Shown one piece after another: positions 7,273-15,255 of a stretch of 53,593 nucleotides of DNA (position 1 is its first letter; each line of letters starts with the position of its first letter). Origin of the DNA: a virus. The DNA is taken from the IMG/VR virus record IMGVR_UViG_3300009700_000002, positions 1-53,593 of that record. One strand, 5' to 3'. A program made the translations under genes and the position numbers. The notes beneath the pieces are model-generated. The model made no database searches, had not been told where the DNA came from, and saw only the letters and a list, made by a program, of their open reading frames with translations.

Positions 7273-7676
7273 TGCAGCCCCCATCCAGGAACCGATCGGC
7301 CGCTCCGTCGAATCGCGCCGCCAACGCCGAAGAGACTGCCGCTCCCGCCGCCGAAGAGGCTGCTGATCTCCGAGGCGGTGGTGGCGACGTTCGAGGCGAG
7401 TTTGACAGCGTTCGAGGCGGTGTTGACCACGTTGGGGGCGGGCGCCGGGGCAGGCGCTGCGGTCACCGGCTTGGGTGTCGGCGCCGGCGCCGGCGCCGGT
7501 GCGGCAGTCGCAGGGTGGGGTGCCGGTGCGGTCGCTGCGGGTGCCGGTGCGGGAGGTAGCAATCCCGCAGGCGCAGGAGACGAGCTGCCTGTGGGTCGGG
7601 TGGCCATCCAGTAGATCCCCCCTCCGACCGCAGCGATTCCCAGCACGGCCACCGCAATGACGGCACCCTCGCTCAT
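7269..7676 (-). CDS. single-pass membrane protein with Ala-Pro repeats, 135 aa
   Basis: N-terminal membrane segment AVIAVAVLGIAAVGGGIYWMATRP (residues 5-28), very close to the one in the SGNH protein (GILALGGSIYWIAT). A 60-residue Ala-Pro linker (APAPAPTPKPV...) would reach out from the membrane, followed by a helical end. The C-terminus reads RRSGRSVPGWGLQ, reminiscent of the N-terminal GRPVxxFGxG tag of its neighbours. ATGA overlaps on both sides place it in the structural operon. Confidence 0.65.
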   Translation of the reverse strand: MSEGAVIAVAVLGIAAVGGGIYWMATRPTGSSSPAPAGLLPPAPAPAATAPAPHPATAAPAPAPAPTPKPVTAAPAPAPAPNVVNTASNAVKLASNVATTASEISSLFGGGSGSLFGVGGAIRRSGRSVPGWGLQ

Positions 7677-9067
7677 GGCGACGTTCCTGCCGCCGGCGAG
7701 GACTTCTTTTTCTTTCCGCCGTTCGCCGAGATCGCTGCGACCGTCCCCCCGACCACCGCCACCACCGCGACGCCGATGCCGACCTTCGCGAGGGTGGATA
7801 GACCGCCCGAGGGGGCTGTCGTTGTGGGCGACTGAGAACCGTCCGCCGGAGCGGAACCGTCCGTCGGAGCGGGAGAACCATCGGACGAAGCGGGCGAACC
7901 GTCCGACGGAGTGGTGGAATCGTCCGGTTGGGGCGTGTCCATCACGGTCTGATGCGCTGCCCACCACGCGGGCTGAAATCCCCACTCGCGTCTCCATCGA
8001 CGGGCCCCGAACCACACGGGTCGAGCGCCCCACTCGGGCCGCCATTGGGTGGCGCCGAACCCTGCGGGCCGGGTGCCCCACTCGGGCCGCCACGCGTGCG
8101 CGAGGACCGCTTCGTGGGCGGCGGCGCGGATGGCGGTGGAGACTACAGGGTGACGAGGGTGAGCAAACCGGGAGCCGGCGCGAAGCACGGAGGCTTCGGC
8201 GCCGAGCCGCGCGAGTCTGTGCACTTGAGCGGGGGGCGTTCCGGGGGGTGCGACGACGCGCGCGGCACCGGTCGCGGCGGCTTGGATCGAGCCCTGCACG
8301 GCGGGATGCGGCGCCTGCGGGCGCCCTTTGACGGCCGCCTGCGCCGCATTGTGGATCTGCGCCACGTTCGTGGGGGCTGGGGGAGCGACGTCGCCGACCC
8401 CGCTGAGGGTTTGGCCCGGATCGGGCTCCCATTGCCGCGGGCAGCATCCGCTGACGCCCACGTCGCGGTCGCCGGTGCCGAGGCGATCCGCGATCGAGGC
8501 GCGCGGGCCCGGATCCGGTCCCCACGGGCGAGGCGGACACACGTACGGAAGGGTTGGGCAAAAGTTCTCACCCACGCCGAACGAGACGGGACGGCCGTTT
8601 AGGAAGACTGTGTCCATTGAATACTCCTTGGTGGGGTGCGGCGCAGATTCGTCGGGAAGGTCGGTGCAGAGAGGATCTCCCGGCGCGCATGGGGTTGCGG
8701 GTTTCCCGTTGGACCCCACGCCGGCCACGGACGGTGATTCCTCCCCCCACCCGTCCGGTGGATCGGCGACGGGGATCTTCTTGCCGGTCGCGTTGACCGT
8801 GGTCGGAACAAATACGCTGGTCCCCTTGTGAGGCGTCGAGGGCCAGTCGGGGTGGGCGCCGTACCAAGAGTGTGTTTGAATTTGTGCGATGACGGGATGA
8901 CCGTCGACGACGTCGGTGATGATGGTCCCGAGCGGGTAGTGGAGCATGTCGATGCTCCATTTCGTGAGCGCGGCCGATCCGGGCCACGGCCAGGAAGCAA
9001 CGGGGCCGGGGATGGGGGGCAGGGAGTCGCCGAACTTGTACGTTTTCTGCGGCTGTTTGGCGATCAT
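7673..9067 (-). CDS. membrane-anchored structural protein, 464 aa, with internal start
   Basis: Two parts. Residues 1-150 are a Pro/Gly/Trp-rich domain of unknown fold. From residue 151 the sequence restarts as MDTVFLNGRPVSFGVGE, the shared N-terminal tag, with its own Shine-Dalgarno. Then come two Cys/Pro-rich segments (PPRPWGPDPG, CCPRQWEPDPG; PDPG also occurs in the lectin protein), an Ala-rich module (AAATGAARVVAPPGTP..VH) shared with the 15256-18624 protein, Trp-rich repeats (WRPEWG x2, WRREWG), a Ser/Pro/Asp linker, and a C-terminal membrane helix VGIGVAVVAVVGGTVAAI followed by KKKK. The promoter supports the ATG at 9067. Confidence 0.7.
   Translation of the reverse strand: MIAKQPQKTYKFGDSLPPIPGPVASWPWPGSAALTKWSIDMLHYPLGTIITDVVDGHPVIAQIQTHSWYGAHPDWPSTPHKGTSVFVPTTVNATGKKIPVADPPDGWGEESPSVAGVGSNGKPATPCAPGDPLCTDLPDESAPHPTKEYSMDTVFLNGRPVSFGVGENFCPTLPYVCPPRPWGPDPGPRASIADRLGTGDRDVGVSGCCPRQWEPDPGQTLSGVGDVAPPAPTNVAQIHNAAQAAVKGRPQAPHPAVQGSIQAAATGAARVVAPPGTPPAQVHRLARLGAEASVLRAGSRFAHPRHPVVSTAIRAAAHEAVLAHAWRPEWGTRPAGFGATQWRPEWGARPVWFGARRWRREWGFQPAWWAAHQTVMDTPQPDDSTTPSDGSPASSDGSPAPTDGSAPADGSQSPTTTAPSGGLSTLAKVGIGVAVVAVVGGTVAAISANGGKKKKSSPAAGTSP
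8615..8628 (-). promoter_or_regulatory. strong internal ribosome-binding site and start
   Basis: Read leftward: AAGGAG, TATTCA, ATG, with the ATG at 8617 in frame with the 464-aa gene. Translation here gives a 314-aa product that begins directly with the tag MDTVFLNGRPVSFGVG. Coupled with the other tagged proteins, which all begin at the tag, this start is probably used. Confidence 0.55.
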
Positions 9068-9077
9068 GGCGTTCTTT

Positions 9078-9107
9078 ATGGTACCTTTTTGCTACAGTGA
9101 AGGTCAG
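9078..9107 (-). promoter_or_regulatory. promoter for the 9067 gene
   Basis: Leftward: CTGACC (9107-9102), 18 nt, TACCAT (9083-9078), 10 nt to ATG. The transcript leader would be only a few nucleotides. Confidence 0.45.
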
Positions 9108-9143
9108 CGGTTTTTTGCGGGCAGTCTCCCGCGATGCAAAACC

Positions 9144-9458
9144 TTATGAGCGATCCTCGGCGTTGTTGCCGAGGCCCCGTTGAAGCCACGCAGCCCAACC
9201 GAGGACAAACGCCTCGATCGCGAGTGAGCCAGCAACCGCGTTTCTGATTACGTGCTCGCGTTCGCCGGCGATGAGCAGTCCCGTTCCGACAAGCGCCGCA
9301 CGGACGAGCGTGTGTCCGACGGCGATCGGCAACGCGCTGAGGTCGCCGCCGACCAGGGCAGCGGCACTCGAGCCGGACGGCAGCGCGGCAGGGCATTCGG
9401 GAGGCTGGCCAAGAGCGAAGCCGGCGACGGGTCGGCCACCGCGCGAGATGGTGTTCAT
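9144..9458 (-). CDS. small tagged membrane protein, 104 aa
   Basis: Begins MNTISRGGRPVAGFALGQ, the shared tag. Two hydrophobic segments follow: SALPIAVGHTLVRAALVGTGLLIAG (about 50-74) and NAVAGSLAIEAFVLGWAAWL (about 80-99), so a two-pass membrane protein is likely. ATG at 9458 overlaps the SGNH gene stop (ATGA). Too short to be an enzyme; a structural membrane protein is inferred. Confidence 0.65.
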   Translation of the reverse strand: MNTISRGGRPVAGFALGQPPECPAALPSGSSAAALVGGDLSALPIAVGHTLVRAALVGTGLLIAGEREHVIRNAVAGSLAIEAFVLGWAAWLQRGLGNNAEDRS

Positions 9459-10330
9459 GATCGAAAGACCTCTACGGAATCGTTTGGCTTGAAGTGCCAC
9501 GTCCCCTGGCTTTGAACTTGAACCTCAACGGATCGCGCTCCTTCAACGCGTCTCACCGAAAGGATACGGTAACGACGAGATCCCTTCTCGCCTCGAACGA
9601 GATCGCCTGGCTTCAGATCTTTGGCGCTAACAGTTTTGCCTTCCCCTTCTCGGACCGCCGACAGGCGCTGCGGTGCGCGTCTCATCGTGGCGATCCAGTA
9701 GATCGATCCGCCGAGTGCGAGGATCCCCAACGCGGCAGCCGCCGCAACCGCCGGCCGCTGGAGCGTCTCGAGCACACTGCTCACAGGGGTCGTCGGGGCG
9801 ATCGGCGGCTTGCTCGCGATCTCGGAGAGCACGGCCGCTCTCCACCGCGCGAACTCACTCGCGGTCGGGTGGATCCCGTCGCGGAGCTGCAGGTTGAGCG
9901 TGCGCGAGTCGAAGTACCGATCGCCTAGCACGGACTGGAGATGGGCCGGTGCTGCGCCGTCCTTCCCGCGAATCGACGGCGGTCCCACCCAGAGGGTCGA
10001 CGCACCGGCGGCCTCGATGGCTTTCACGATCGCGGTCGGGTCGGGCTTGCTGTCGTAGTCGTTCGAGCCGAGGAAGACGATCACAGTATCGCCTCTCGAA
10101 ATGCCGAGCGTCGGCACGATGGCCGCGAACTCGGACGTGTGTGCCCCGACCTTGCAGTGGACGCGCGCGGGCGTGCCGTTGAGATCGATGGTTTTGGTGG
10201 TCAGGTTCGGGGCACCGGTGGCGCCGCATGCCTGCGAGTCGCCGATGACAAAGAGATGCGGCGTCACTTCATCAAGACCGAAGCCGACGGTTCGGTTTCC
10301 GGCGAACGAGATGGATTCTGCGAGGTGCAT
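9455..10330 (-). CDS. SGNH/GDSL-type hydrolase anchored by one membrane helix
   Basis: 291 aa. After a variant tag (FAGNRTVGFGLDE, residues 9-21) comes an SGNH hydrolase: block I GDSQACG (Ser32), block III GSND (Asn90), block V DGIHPT (Asp151, His154). Block II Gly is not certain. A membrane helix AVAAAAALGILALGGSIYWIAT lies at about 191-213, followed by a small C-terminal beta domain (KDLKPGDLVRGEKGSRRYRILSV). Such enzymes remove acyl groups from peptidoglycan, polysaccharide or lipids; acting on the host envelope is inferred. GAGG precedes the ATG. Confidence 0.82.
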   Translation of the reverse strand: MHLAESISFAGNRTVGFGLDEVTPHLFVIGDSQACGATGAPNLTTKTIDLNGTPARVHCKVGAHTSEFAAIVPTLGISRGDTVIVFLGSNDYDSKPDPTAIVKAIEAAGASTLWVGPPSIRGKDGAAPAHLQSVLGDRYFDSRTLNLQLRDGIHPTASEFARWRAAVLSEIASKPPIAPTTPVSSVLETLQRPAVAAAAALGILALGGSIYWIATMRRAPQRLSAVREGEGKTVSAKDLKPGDLVRGEKGSRRYRILSVRRVEGARSVEVQVQSQGTWHFKPNDSVEVFRS

Positions 10331-10340
10331 CACGTTCCTC

Positions 10341-11138
10341 TTACGTCGCCGCCGCAGGTACGCGTTGCAGTGCCGGCACGCGTCGCGCGGGTCGGCTAGT
10401 CAGGGTGACCGCTCCCCAGGCCACGACTCCGGCAGCGGCCACGATCGCGATCCCCGTCAGGATCGGTCGCAGCTTGATCGGTCGACGGACGAGCGGGATC
10501 CCGGTCGCGACCCGTTCCTTCGTGCCGTCGAGCATGGCGTTGATTTTGCCGGTGATGTCCGCCTTCGTGATGTAGCCCTTGTGCGTGCTGTCGAATCCGG
10601 CGTTTTGCGTGTAGATGGCGCTTCCTGTCCGGCCCATCACTGCGTCGTCGGACGCTCCGATGAACGCGGGGTAGAGGACGGCCAGGTAAGCGTCCGAAAG
10701 GCTCTTCATCTTGCCCGCGTGGGGCGCGAAGTAGCGCTCGACCAGCTTCATCTGCTGGGGGAAGCTCATCGCTTCGAGCTGCCGGATCGCCTCTTCCGGC
10801 GTGGACGTGCCGAGGAGGTTCTGGGCCGTCTTTGGCATGAACTGAATGAGGCCCGTTGCTCCCGACCCGGCCGCGTTCTTCTGGGTCGGGGAGAACGTTC
10901 CGCCGGTCTCGAAGTTGATGATGGTGGCGAGCCAGTCCGGTTCAATGCCGATAGTGTTGGCCGTCTCGGTGATGGACTGCAGTTCGCTTACGGAGAGCTT
11001 CTTGATGCCTGGGAAGGCGGGGAGCGTTTCTTCGCCACCTTTGCTGCCGCTCCACCAGTTCCCGAGGCCCGGGGGCGGGACGACGCAACTGATGAGCGTC
11101 CGCGGCGGGGCGACGTCTTCCCACGAGCTGACGTGCAT
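10341..11138 (-). CDS. lytic transglycosylase with C-terminal membrane anchor
   Basis: 265 aa. Residues 50-200 match the soluble-lytic-transglycosylase (goose-lysozyme-like) fold of phage virions: INFETGGTFSP with catalytic Glu77, GATGLIQFMPKTA, and the later SLSDAYLAVLYPAFIG segment. It would cleave glycan strands of peptidoglycan locally during entry. The C-terminal helix ILTGIAIVAAAGVVAWGAVTL (about 228-248) anchors it. A transglycosylase with a membrane span recalls P7 of PRD1-like membrane-containing phages. Lies between the SGNH and peptidoglycan-binding-like genes. Confidence 0.85.
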   Translation of the reverse strand: MHVSSWEDVAPPRTLISCVVPPPGLGNWWSGSKGGEETLPAFPGIKKLSVSELQSITETANTIGIEPDWLATIINFETGGTFSPTQKNAAGSGATGLIQFMPKTAQNLLGTSTPEEAIRQLEAMSFPQQMKLVERYFAPHAGKMKSLSDAYLAVLYPAFIGASDDAVMGRTGSAIYTQNAGFDSTHKGYITKADITGKINAMLDGTKERVATGIPLVRRPIKLRPILTGIAIVAAAGVVAWGAVTLTSRPARRVPALQRVPAAAT

Positions 11139-11152
11139 CCGTCAACCCCTTT

Positions 11153-12151
11153 TCAGCCCCTCACGGGTCTGATTTCGACGCGCTTGTTCCAGCCGCGTCG
11201 GTCGGCTTGCTTCTCGTAGTGATCCTTGAGCCTCTCTGCTTCCGCTTGGGTGTTCGCGGGCGCGACCACTTCTGGATGCGAAGACCCCTGGTTGAAGACG
11301 AGTACTTGGTACCCGATTACGCGTCGCGCCTCGCTGGCCGCAGGCAGTGCGGTTCGCGGCTTCTTCTTGCCGTACGCCCCCGCGATCGCCGCCACGGTCC
11401 CACCGACCACCGCCGCTGCCGCGACGCCGATGCCGATCTTCATGGGCATGGGCAGGGTCGACAGAGCCGACAAGCAAAATACGGTGCCGGGGTACGGCGT
11501 CGGGAAGTCGGTCGCGTGCTGCCTTGTGACGGTCAGGAGCGCGCAGAGCGTGTCGCGGTCGAGCATCCCGTCGGTGCGCAGGCCCGGGTTCACGTTCGTG
11601 TTGAACCAGCCTTGGAAGCACGCGACCGCCGCGGGCTGCGCCTTGGTCGGGTCCGATGGCCAGGTTGCGCAGGGCTTGCTCCCGGCCTTGAGGATAAGCG
11701 CGTTGAGCTGCGTGAGGGTGGACAGCACCCACTGCGCCTCGGCGTCGGAGAGCTTGATTCCTGGTCCTGCGGCGGCTGCCGGTGCCTGCCCGAGCGTGCC
11801 GCTACGACGGACCGTCTCGCCGATGCCGCCAATGCCGGAGCTCATGAACCGGTTGCCGATGCAGAGCGAGTTCTGCGTCCACTGCGGCACGATGCGCCCT
11901 GCGTTGTCAGTGGCCTTATCGAGGACGTTGTCTTTCCACCAGCAGTCGGCCTTGCGAATGTCGCGGTCGGTCGGTCCTTGGATGGGGACATCGTCGATCC
12001 AATCGCCGTAGGTGCCGTCGTCGTGCATGATCTGAGCGGCTTGCCGGGGCGTTGGCGATCCCGGTTCGAGGACGCAGGCCTTGGGGACCAGGATCCGCGG
12101 AAACTCGCTGCATCCGCCTCCGCACCCGCCGACTCCGGTTGTCTTCGTCAT
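11153..12151 (-). CDS. membrane protein with peptidoglycan-binding-like domain, 332 aa
   Basis: Cys-rich N-terminus (GGCGGGCSEF) and several Cys-Trp positions, suggesting disulphides or metal. Residues 140-215 (VACFQGWFNTNVNPGLRTDGMLDRDTLCALL, abbreviated) follow the PG_binding_1 pattern: F/Q-W, then a D-G-x-L-D-x-x-T-x-x-A-L loop. Membrane helix MKIGIGVAAAAVVGGTVAAIAGAYGKKK at about 240-262, nearly the same as that of the 7673-9067 protein. A short C-terminal SPOR-like stretch (YQVLVFNQGSSHPEV..ANTQAEAERLKDHYEKQADRRG, abbreviated) could be a second cell-wall module. TGATG overlap with the upstream gene. Confidence 0.65.
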   Translation of the reverse strand: MTKTTGVGGCGGGCSEFPRILVPKACVLEPGSPTPRQAAQIMHDDGTYGDWIDDVPIQGPTDRDIRKADCWWKDNVLDKATDNAGRIVPQWTQNSLCIGNRFMSSGIGGIGETVRRSGTLGQAPAAAAGPGIKLSDAEAQWVLSTLTQLNALILKAGSKPCATWPSDPTKAQPAAVACFQGWFNTNVNPGLRTDGMLDRDTLCALLTVTRQHATDFPTPYPGTVFCLSALSTLPMPMKIGIGVAAAAVVGGTVAAIAGAYGKKKPRTALPAASEARRVIGYQVLVFNQGSSHPEVVAPANTQAEAERLKDHYEKQADRRGWNKRVEIRPVRG

Positions 12152-13137
12152 CAGGGCACGTCCTCTCCCAGATTCTCGTCGAAGACGAGCGACCCCGCAA
12201 TCCGGCCGTACTGCGCGGTCGTGTTGAAGGCGGTCAGAAACTGGTCTTCGGACCCTGTGCCGAGCGCCGTAAACTGATTGGCCGACAGGTCGCTCGCGGC
12301 CGGGTTGGTCGACGGGTCGTTCTGCCGGACGCTCGCGAAGAACGCGATGTCGCACGGCAGCGGCACCGGGATGTCGAGCATCTGTTCGAGGTAGCCGGTA
12401 CGCCAGCGGTACCGCATGTCGTGCATGTTGCCGAGGCTCACGCTCCCAAGCGGCTTGCCCCACGGCCGGCCGGCGTTCGGGGGCTTGTACGCGGTCGGCG
12501 CGAACTGCGGGCCTGCGATCGTTTCGTAGAGCATGCACGGCCCGTAGGCGTCGCGGAACTTCAGACTGTCCGCGTTCTGGACGTTGCGAGTCAGCATCCA
12601 GGTCTTCGGGATCATCACGATGTGCCAGGAGATGTTCCCGTCGGGCGGATGCCAGAGTGGACTCATGATCTCCTTACGGAAGGTCCCGACATCCGAAACG
12701 GTTGCGGTGAGCTCCGCGTACATCCGGATGCCTGTCAGTCGCACCCCCTGCTCGCCGGAATTGAACTGCTCGCGAGCGAGCAAGAAGAGGTACCGGTACT
12801 GCGACGGGGGTGCTCCGGTCGGAACGAGCGTGGCCGTTGGCGTGGAGGGGACGAGGACGCCGGTACCGACGGGCGATCCCCACGGGTCGCTGCCGAGCAG
12901 CGAGACAAACGGATCGATCGTCGCGGGGACGATCTCGTGGCGACCGGACCAGAGGCGCGTGCGGACTCCATAGCCGACCCCGTTCGGGTCGCGCTGCAGG
13001 TCGAGTAGCCTCACCTCCAAGTCGCCGCGCCGCCCCCTCGACGGCGGCACGATGGCTTTGGGGTCTGTCCCGTGCTGACCGACCCCGATGGGTTCGGCCT
13101 GCAGATCGGTTAGCTCCGCCGCCTGGTCGTCGCGCAT
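12151..13137 (-). CDS. predicted structural (capsid or vertex-type) protein, 328 aa
   Basis: No recognised family. Composition is that of a beta-rich virion protein: few Lys, many Pro/Gly/aromatic residues, long strand-like segments (GVRLTGIRMYAELTATV, ISWHIVMIPKTWML, DIPVPLPCDIAFFASV) and no membrane segment. Sits directly downstream of two other beta-rich genes (13150, 13844) in the same orientation. A capsid, penton or spike-base role is inferred from that context. Confidence 0.5.
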   Translation of the reverse strand: MRDDQAAELTDLQAEPIGVGQHGTDPKAIVPPSRGRRGDLEVRLLDLQRDPNGVGYGVRTRLWSGRHEIVPATIDPFVSLLGSDPWGSPVGTGVLVPSTPTATLVPTGAPPSQYRYLFLLAREQFNSGEQGVRLTGIRMYAELTATVSDVGTFRKEIMSPLWHPPDGNISWHIVMIPKTWMLTRNVQNADSLKFRDAYGPCMLYETIAGPQFAPTAYKPPNAGRPWGKPLGSVSLGNMHDMRYRWRTGYLEQMLDIPVPLPCDIAFFASVRQNDPSTNPAASDLSANQFTALGTGSEDQFLTAFNTTAQYGRIAGSLVFDENLGEDVP

Positions 13138-13149
13138 CCGCTCATCCCC

Positions 13150-13746
13150 TTACGGTTTGAGCAGCTCGGCCAGATCGGGGGACTCGATGCCGAGCTTTCT
13201 CAGCCGGCAGCGTGCGTCGGTATCGCTCATGTCGTCCATCACCTTGTCGAGGAATTGGAACCCGTTGAACAAAATGTGTACGTCGTACGGTACGCTCACC
13301 GGCGTCTGGAAAAGGACCGCGGCGATTTTGATGTTACTTTGTTTGAAAATCACCCAGCCAGACGGCCACGTGAGCTTGATCACGTCAAACAGGTTTGCGA
13401 GCTCGACGGGTCCGTCGCTGATGGCGTACTTCGGCCCCCCGTAAACGTCGAGCTTGATGCCGACGCCGGTCTGGGCCTTGAGGTACGCGAAGTACAGGCT
13501 CTGGAACGGGCTCCCAGGGAACGAGTTCTGCTGGAACAGCGTAAACGACACGTTGTCGATGACGGTGTCCGAGACGAGGTTGTTGTCGAAGCTCGTGATG
13601 ATCGCGGGAGCATCGACTACGCTCGACGTGAACTGGATCGGGAGGTCCGCGACGAACGGCACCCGAGGAACGCCCGCGACCATCCCATACGCGATCCGTG
13701 GGGCATAGAGGGCAAGGTTGCGGATGTCGTGGTCTCGCGGCTGCAT
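13150..13746 (-). CDS. predicted minor structural protein, 198 aa
   Basis: Beta-rich, soluble, with strand-like stretches IQFTSSVVDAPAIITSF, VIDNVSFTLFQQNSF and SVPYDVHILFNGFQFL, then a short acidic helical tail. The size and pattern suit a single jelly-roll-like protein, but this needs structure prediction. A strong Shine-Dalgarno (GGAGG) precedes the ATG. First gene after the terminator at 13782, so it may start a separately controlled transcript. No homologue recognised. Confidence 0.5.
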   Translation of the reverse strand: MQPRDHDIRNLALYAPRIAYGMVAGVPRVPFVADLPIQFTSSVVDAPAIITSFDNNLVSDTVIDNVSFTLFQQNSFPGSPFQSLYFAYLKAQTGVGIKLDVYGGPKYAISDGPVELANLFDVIKLTWPSGWVIFKQSNIKIAAVLFQTPVSVPYDVHILFNGFQFLDKVMDDMSDTDARCRLRKLGIESPDLAELLKP

Positions 13747-13781
13747 GAGCTTCCTCCGGAATCAACGTACCTCAAAATTGA

Positions 13782-13820
13782 AACGAGAGGCGCGGCGCTC
13801 TCGCGACCACGCCTCTCGTT
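13782..13820 (-). terminator. rho-independent terminator after the candidate major capsid gene
   Basis: Perfect 11-bp stem: AACGAGAGGCG (13782-13792) pairs with CGCCTCTCGTT (13810-13820), 17-nt loop. Read leftward, the stem is followed by TTTCAATTTTGAGG, a weak U-tract. It lies 24 nt past the stop of the 13844-15160 gene, in the middle of an otherwise tightly packed operon. Confidence 0.65.
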
Positions 13821-13843
13821 GATCCACTACGCGGTGATCGAGA

Positions 13844-15160
13844 TCAGGCCGCGTGGGCTCGCATCATGCTCGGGTACTTTTCCGAGCAGTACGACTTCCA
13901 TCCGCCAGGCATCTCCCAGCCCTTGATCTTGATGCCGAGCTTGAGGATGCCGCCCTTGAAGATTTGGCGGCTGTCGTTGACGACCTGCGACGCGTAAAGC
14001 GCCGTCCCGTCGAGTGTCTGCTCCATCATCGGCAGGGCCAGCGTAGGCAGGAGAGCGAGCACGGCGGCCGAGCTGAGGCTGGTGCTGCCTCCAGAGGTGA
14101 CGGCGGCCAGGTTGACGTCCGGAAGGACGTTGATCCCGAACGGCTCGTTGTCGATCGTGAGCGCCTCGATCATCTGCGCCTGGTGCACGGCGTCCTGCGC
14201 GATGAAGATCATCCCGATGGGGATTCCGCGCTCGAGAAAGCACGGGCTCTCGACCGGTCGGTACATCTGTCCGCGGCAGCCGTACCCCTGCCACCGCAGG
14301 CCTCCCCAGGTGACCGGCGCGAGGTCGAAGTCGCGCGTCGGGTGGAAGATGCCGATGTTGACGCCGGTCGATGCTCCCGACGGGGTGAAGCTGCCGACCC
14401 GCCGGAAGTTGACCGGCAGGAAGATCGTGTCGGAACCCTGCGCGCGGTACTGCGCGTTGACGAGCGCGACGTAGTCGATGACCGGTAGCTCGCTCGTGCC
14501 GCTCGCTTCGGCGTCAGCGAACGATCCGAAGTACGAGATGTCGGCCGCAAGCTCGTTGAGCACGAGCTCACGCTGCGACGTCTTCCACTGGAACTGGTAG
14601 GCGTTGATGAAGTTCCAGCCTGCGCGCCAGGTTGCCGCGCCGAACTCGAAAACCGCGGGGGTCACCTGATCGGGACCAGTCACGTAGGACCCGAAGGCGC
14701 CGTTTGCGTAGTCGTTGGCCGTCCAGACGTCCGGGCTCGGAGGGGAGCCGGTGGCGAGCTGCTGGGTCGGGGCGATGAACGCGTTGCCGATCGTGGAGAA
14801 CGACATCGGCTCGCAGAAGACGTGCACGCCGATGCCCTGGGCGAGGATATCCGTCTGCAGGATACCGTTGATGAGGAACGTGCTGTCGATGCTCGCGACG
14901 CCGGGCACCGCGGACGACCCGCTGAGCGGGTTGACCGTGTCGCCGAACGTCGTCTGCGCCTGCTCCGCGGTCAGCGGCAAGGGGATCGTCCAGACCACCT
15001 CCTCGACGACGGGCACGTTGCCGAACCCGCATCGCAGGCACTTCTCTGCGGCCTTCTCGTCGCCGGGCGGAGCGCCCAGGCCGAACGGCACGCGCATCAC
15101 CTTCTCGCGGCTCTCGCCGCCGTACTTGATCGACTTCTTCTGCAGCAGGTTCCTTGCCAT
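13844..15160 (-). CDS. candidate major capsid protein, 438 aa
   Basis: Beta-rich protein with no membrane segment and no recognised family. After a basic N-terminus (MARNLLQKKSIKYGG) and a CLRCGFGN Cys pair, strands such as VEEVVWTIPLPL, GVHVFCEPMSF, DTIFLPVNFRRVGSF and GIPIGMIFIAQD alternate with loops. Length, strandiness and a private downstream terminator (implying a separately abundant message) make it the best candidate for the main coat protein. It lacks an obvious HK97-type signature. A double-jelly-roll fold is possible but untested. GAGAG precedes the ATG. Confidence 0.5.
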   Translation of the reverse strand: MARNLLQKKSIKYGGESREKVMRVPFGLGAPPGDEKAAEKCLRCGFGNVPVVEEVVWTIPLPLTAEQAQTTFGDTVNPLSGSSAVPGVASIDSTFLINGILQTDILAQGIGVHVFCEPMSFSTIGNAFIAPTQQLATGSPPSPDVWTANDYANGAFGSYVTGPDQVTPAVFEFGAATWRAGWNFINAYQFQWKTSQRELVLNELAADISYFGSFADAEASGTSELPVIDYVALVNAQYRAQGSDTIFLPVNFRRVGSFTPSGASTGVNIGIFHPTRDFDLAPVTWGGLRWQGYGCRGQMYRPVESPCFLERGIPIGMIFIAQDAVHQAQMIEALTIDNEPFGINVLPDVNLAAVTSGGSTSLSSAAVLALLPTLALPMMEQTLDGTALYASQVVNDSRQIFKGGILKLGIKIKGWEMPGGWKSYCSEKYPSMMRAHAA

Positions 15161-15255
15161 GATCGCGCTCTCTTTCGATCCCCGCCGTTTCCCTGGTCCG
15201 CCGCGGGGGGTTGTGTGTGGCTAAAACGTTCTCTCGTGGTTGGTTTCTCTCGGCC

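Noticed and set aside
9117-9132. GCGGG/CCCGC hairpin as a terminator
   Set aside because: The T-run precedes the stem and A-run follows it in both reading directions, so it does not fit a rho-independent terminator.
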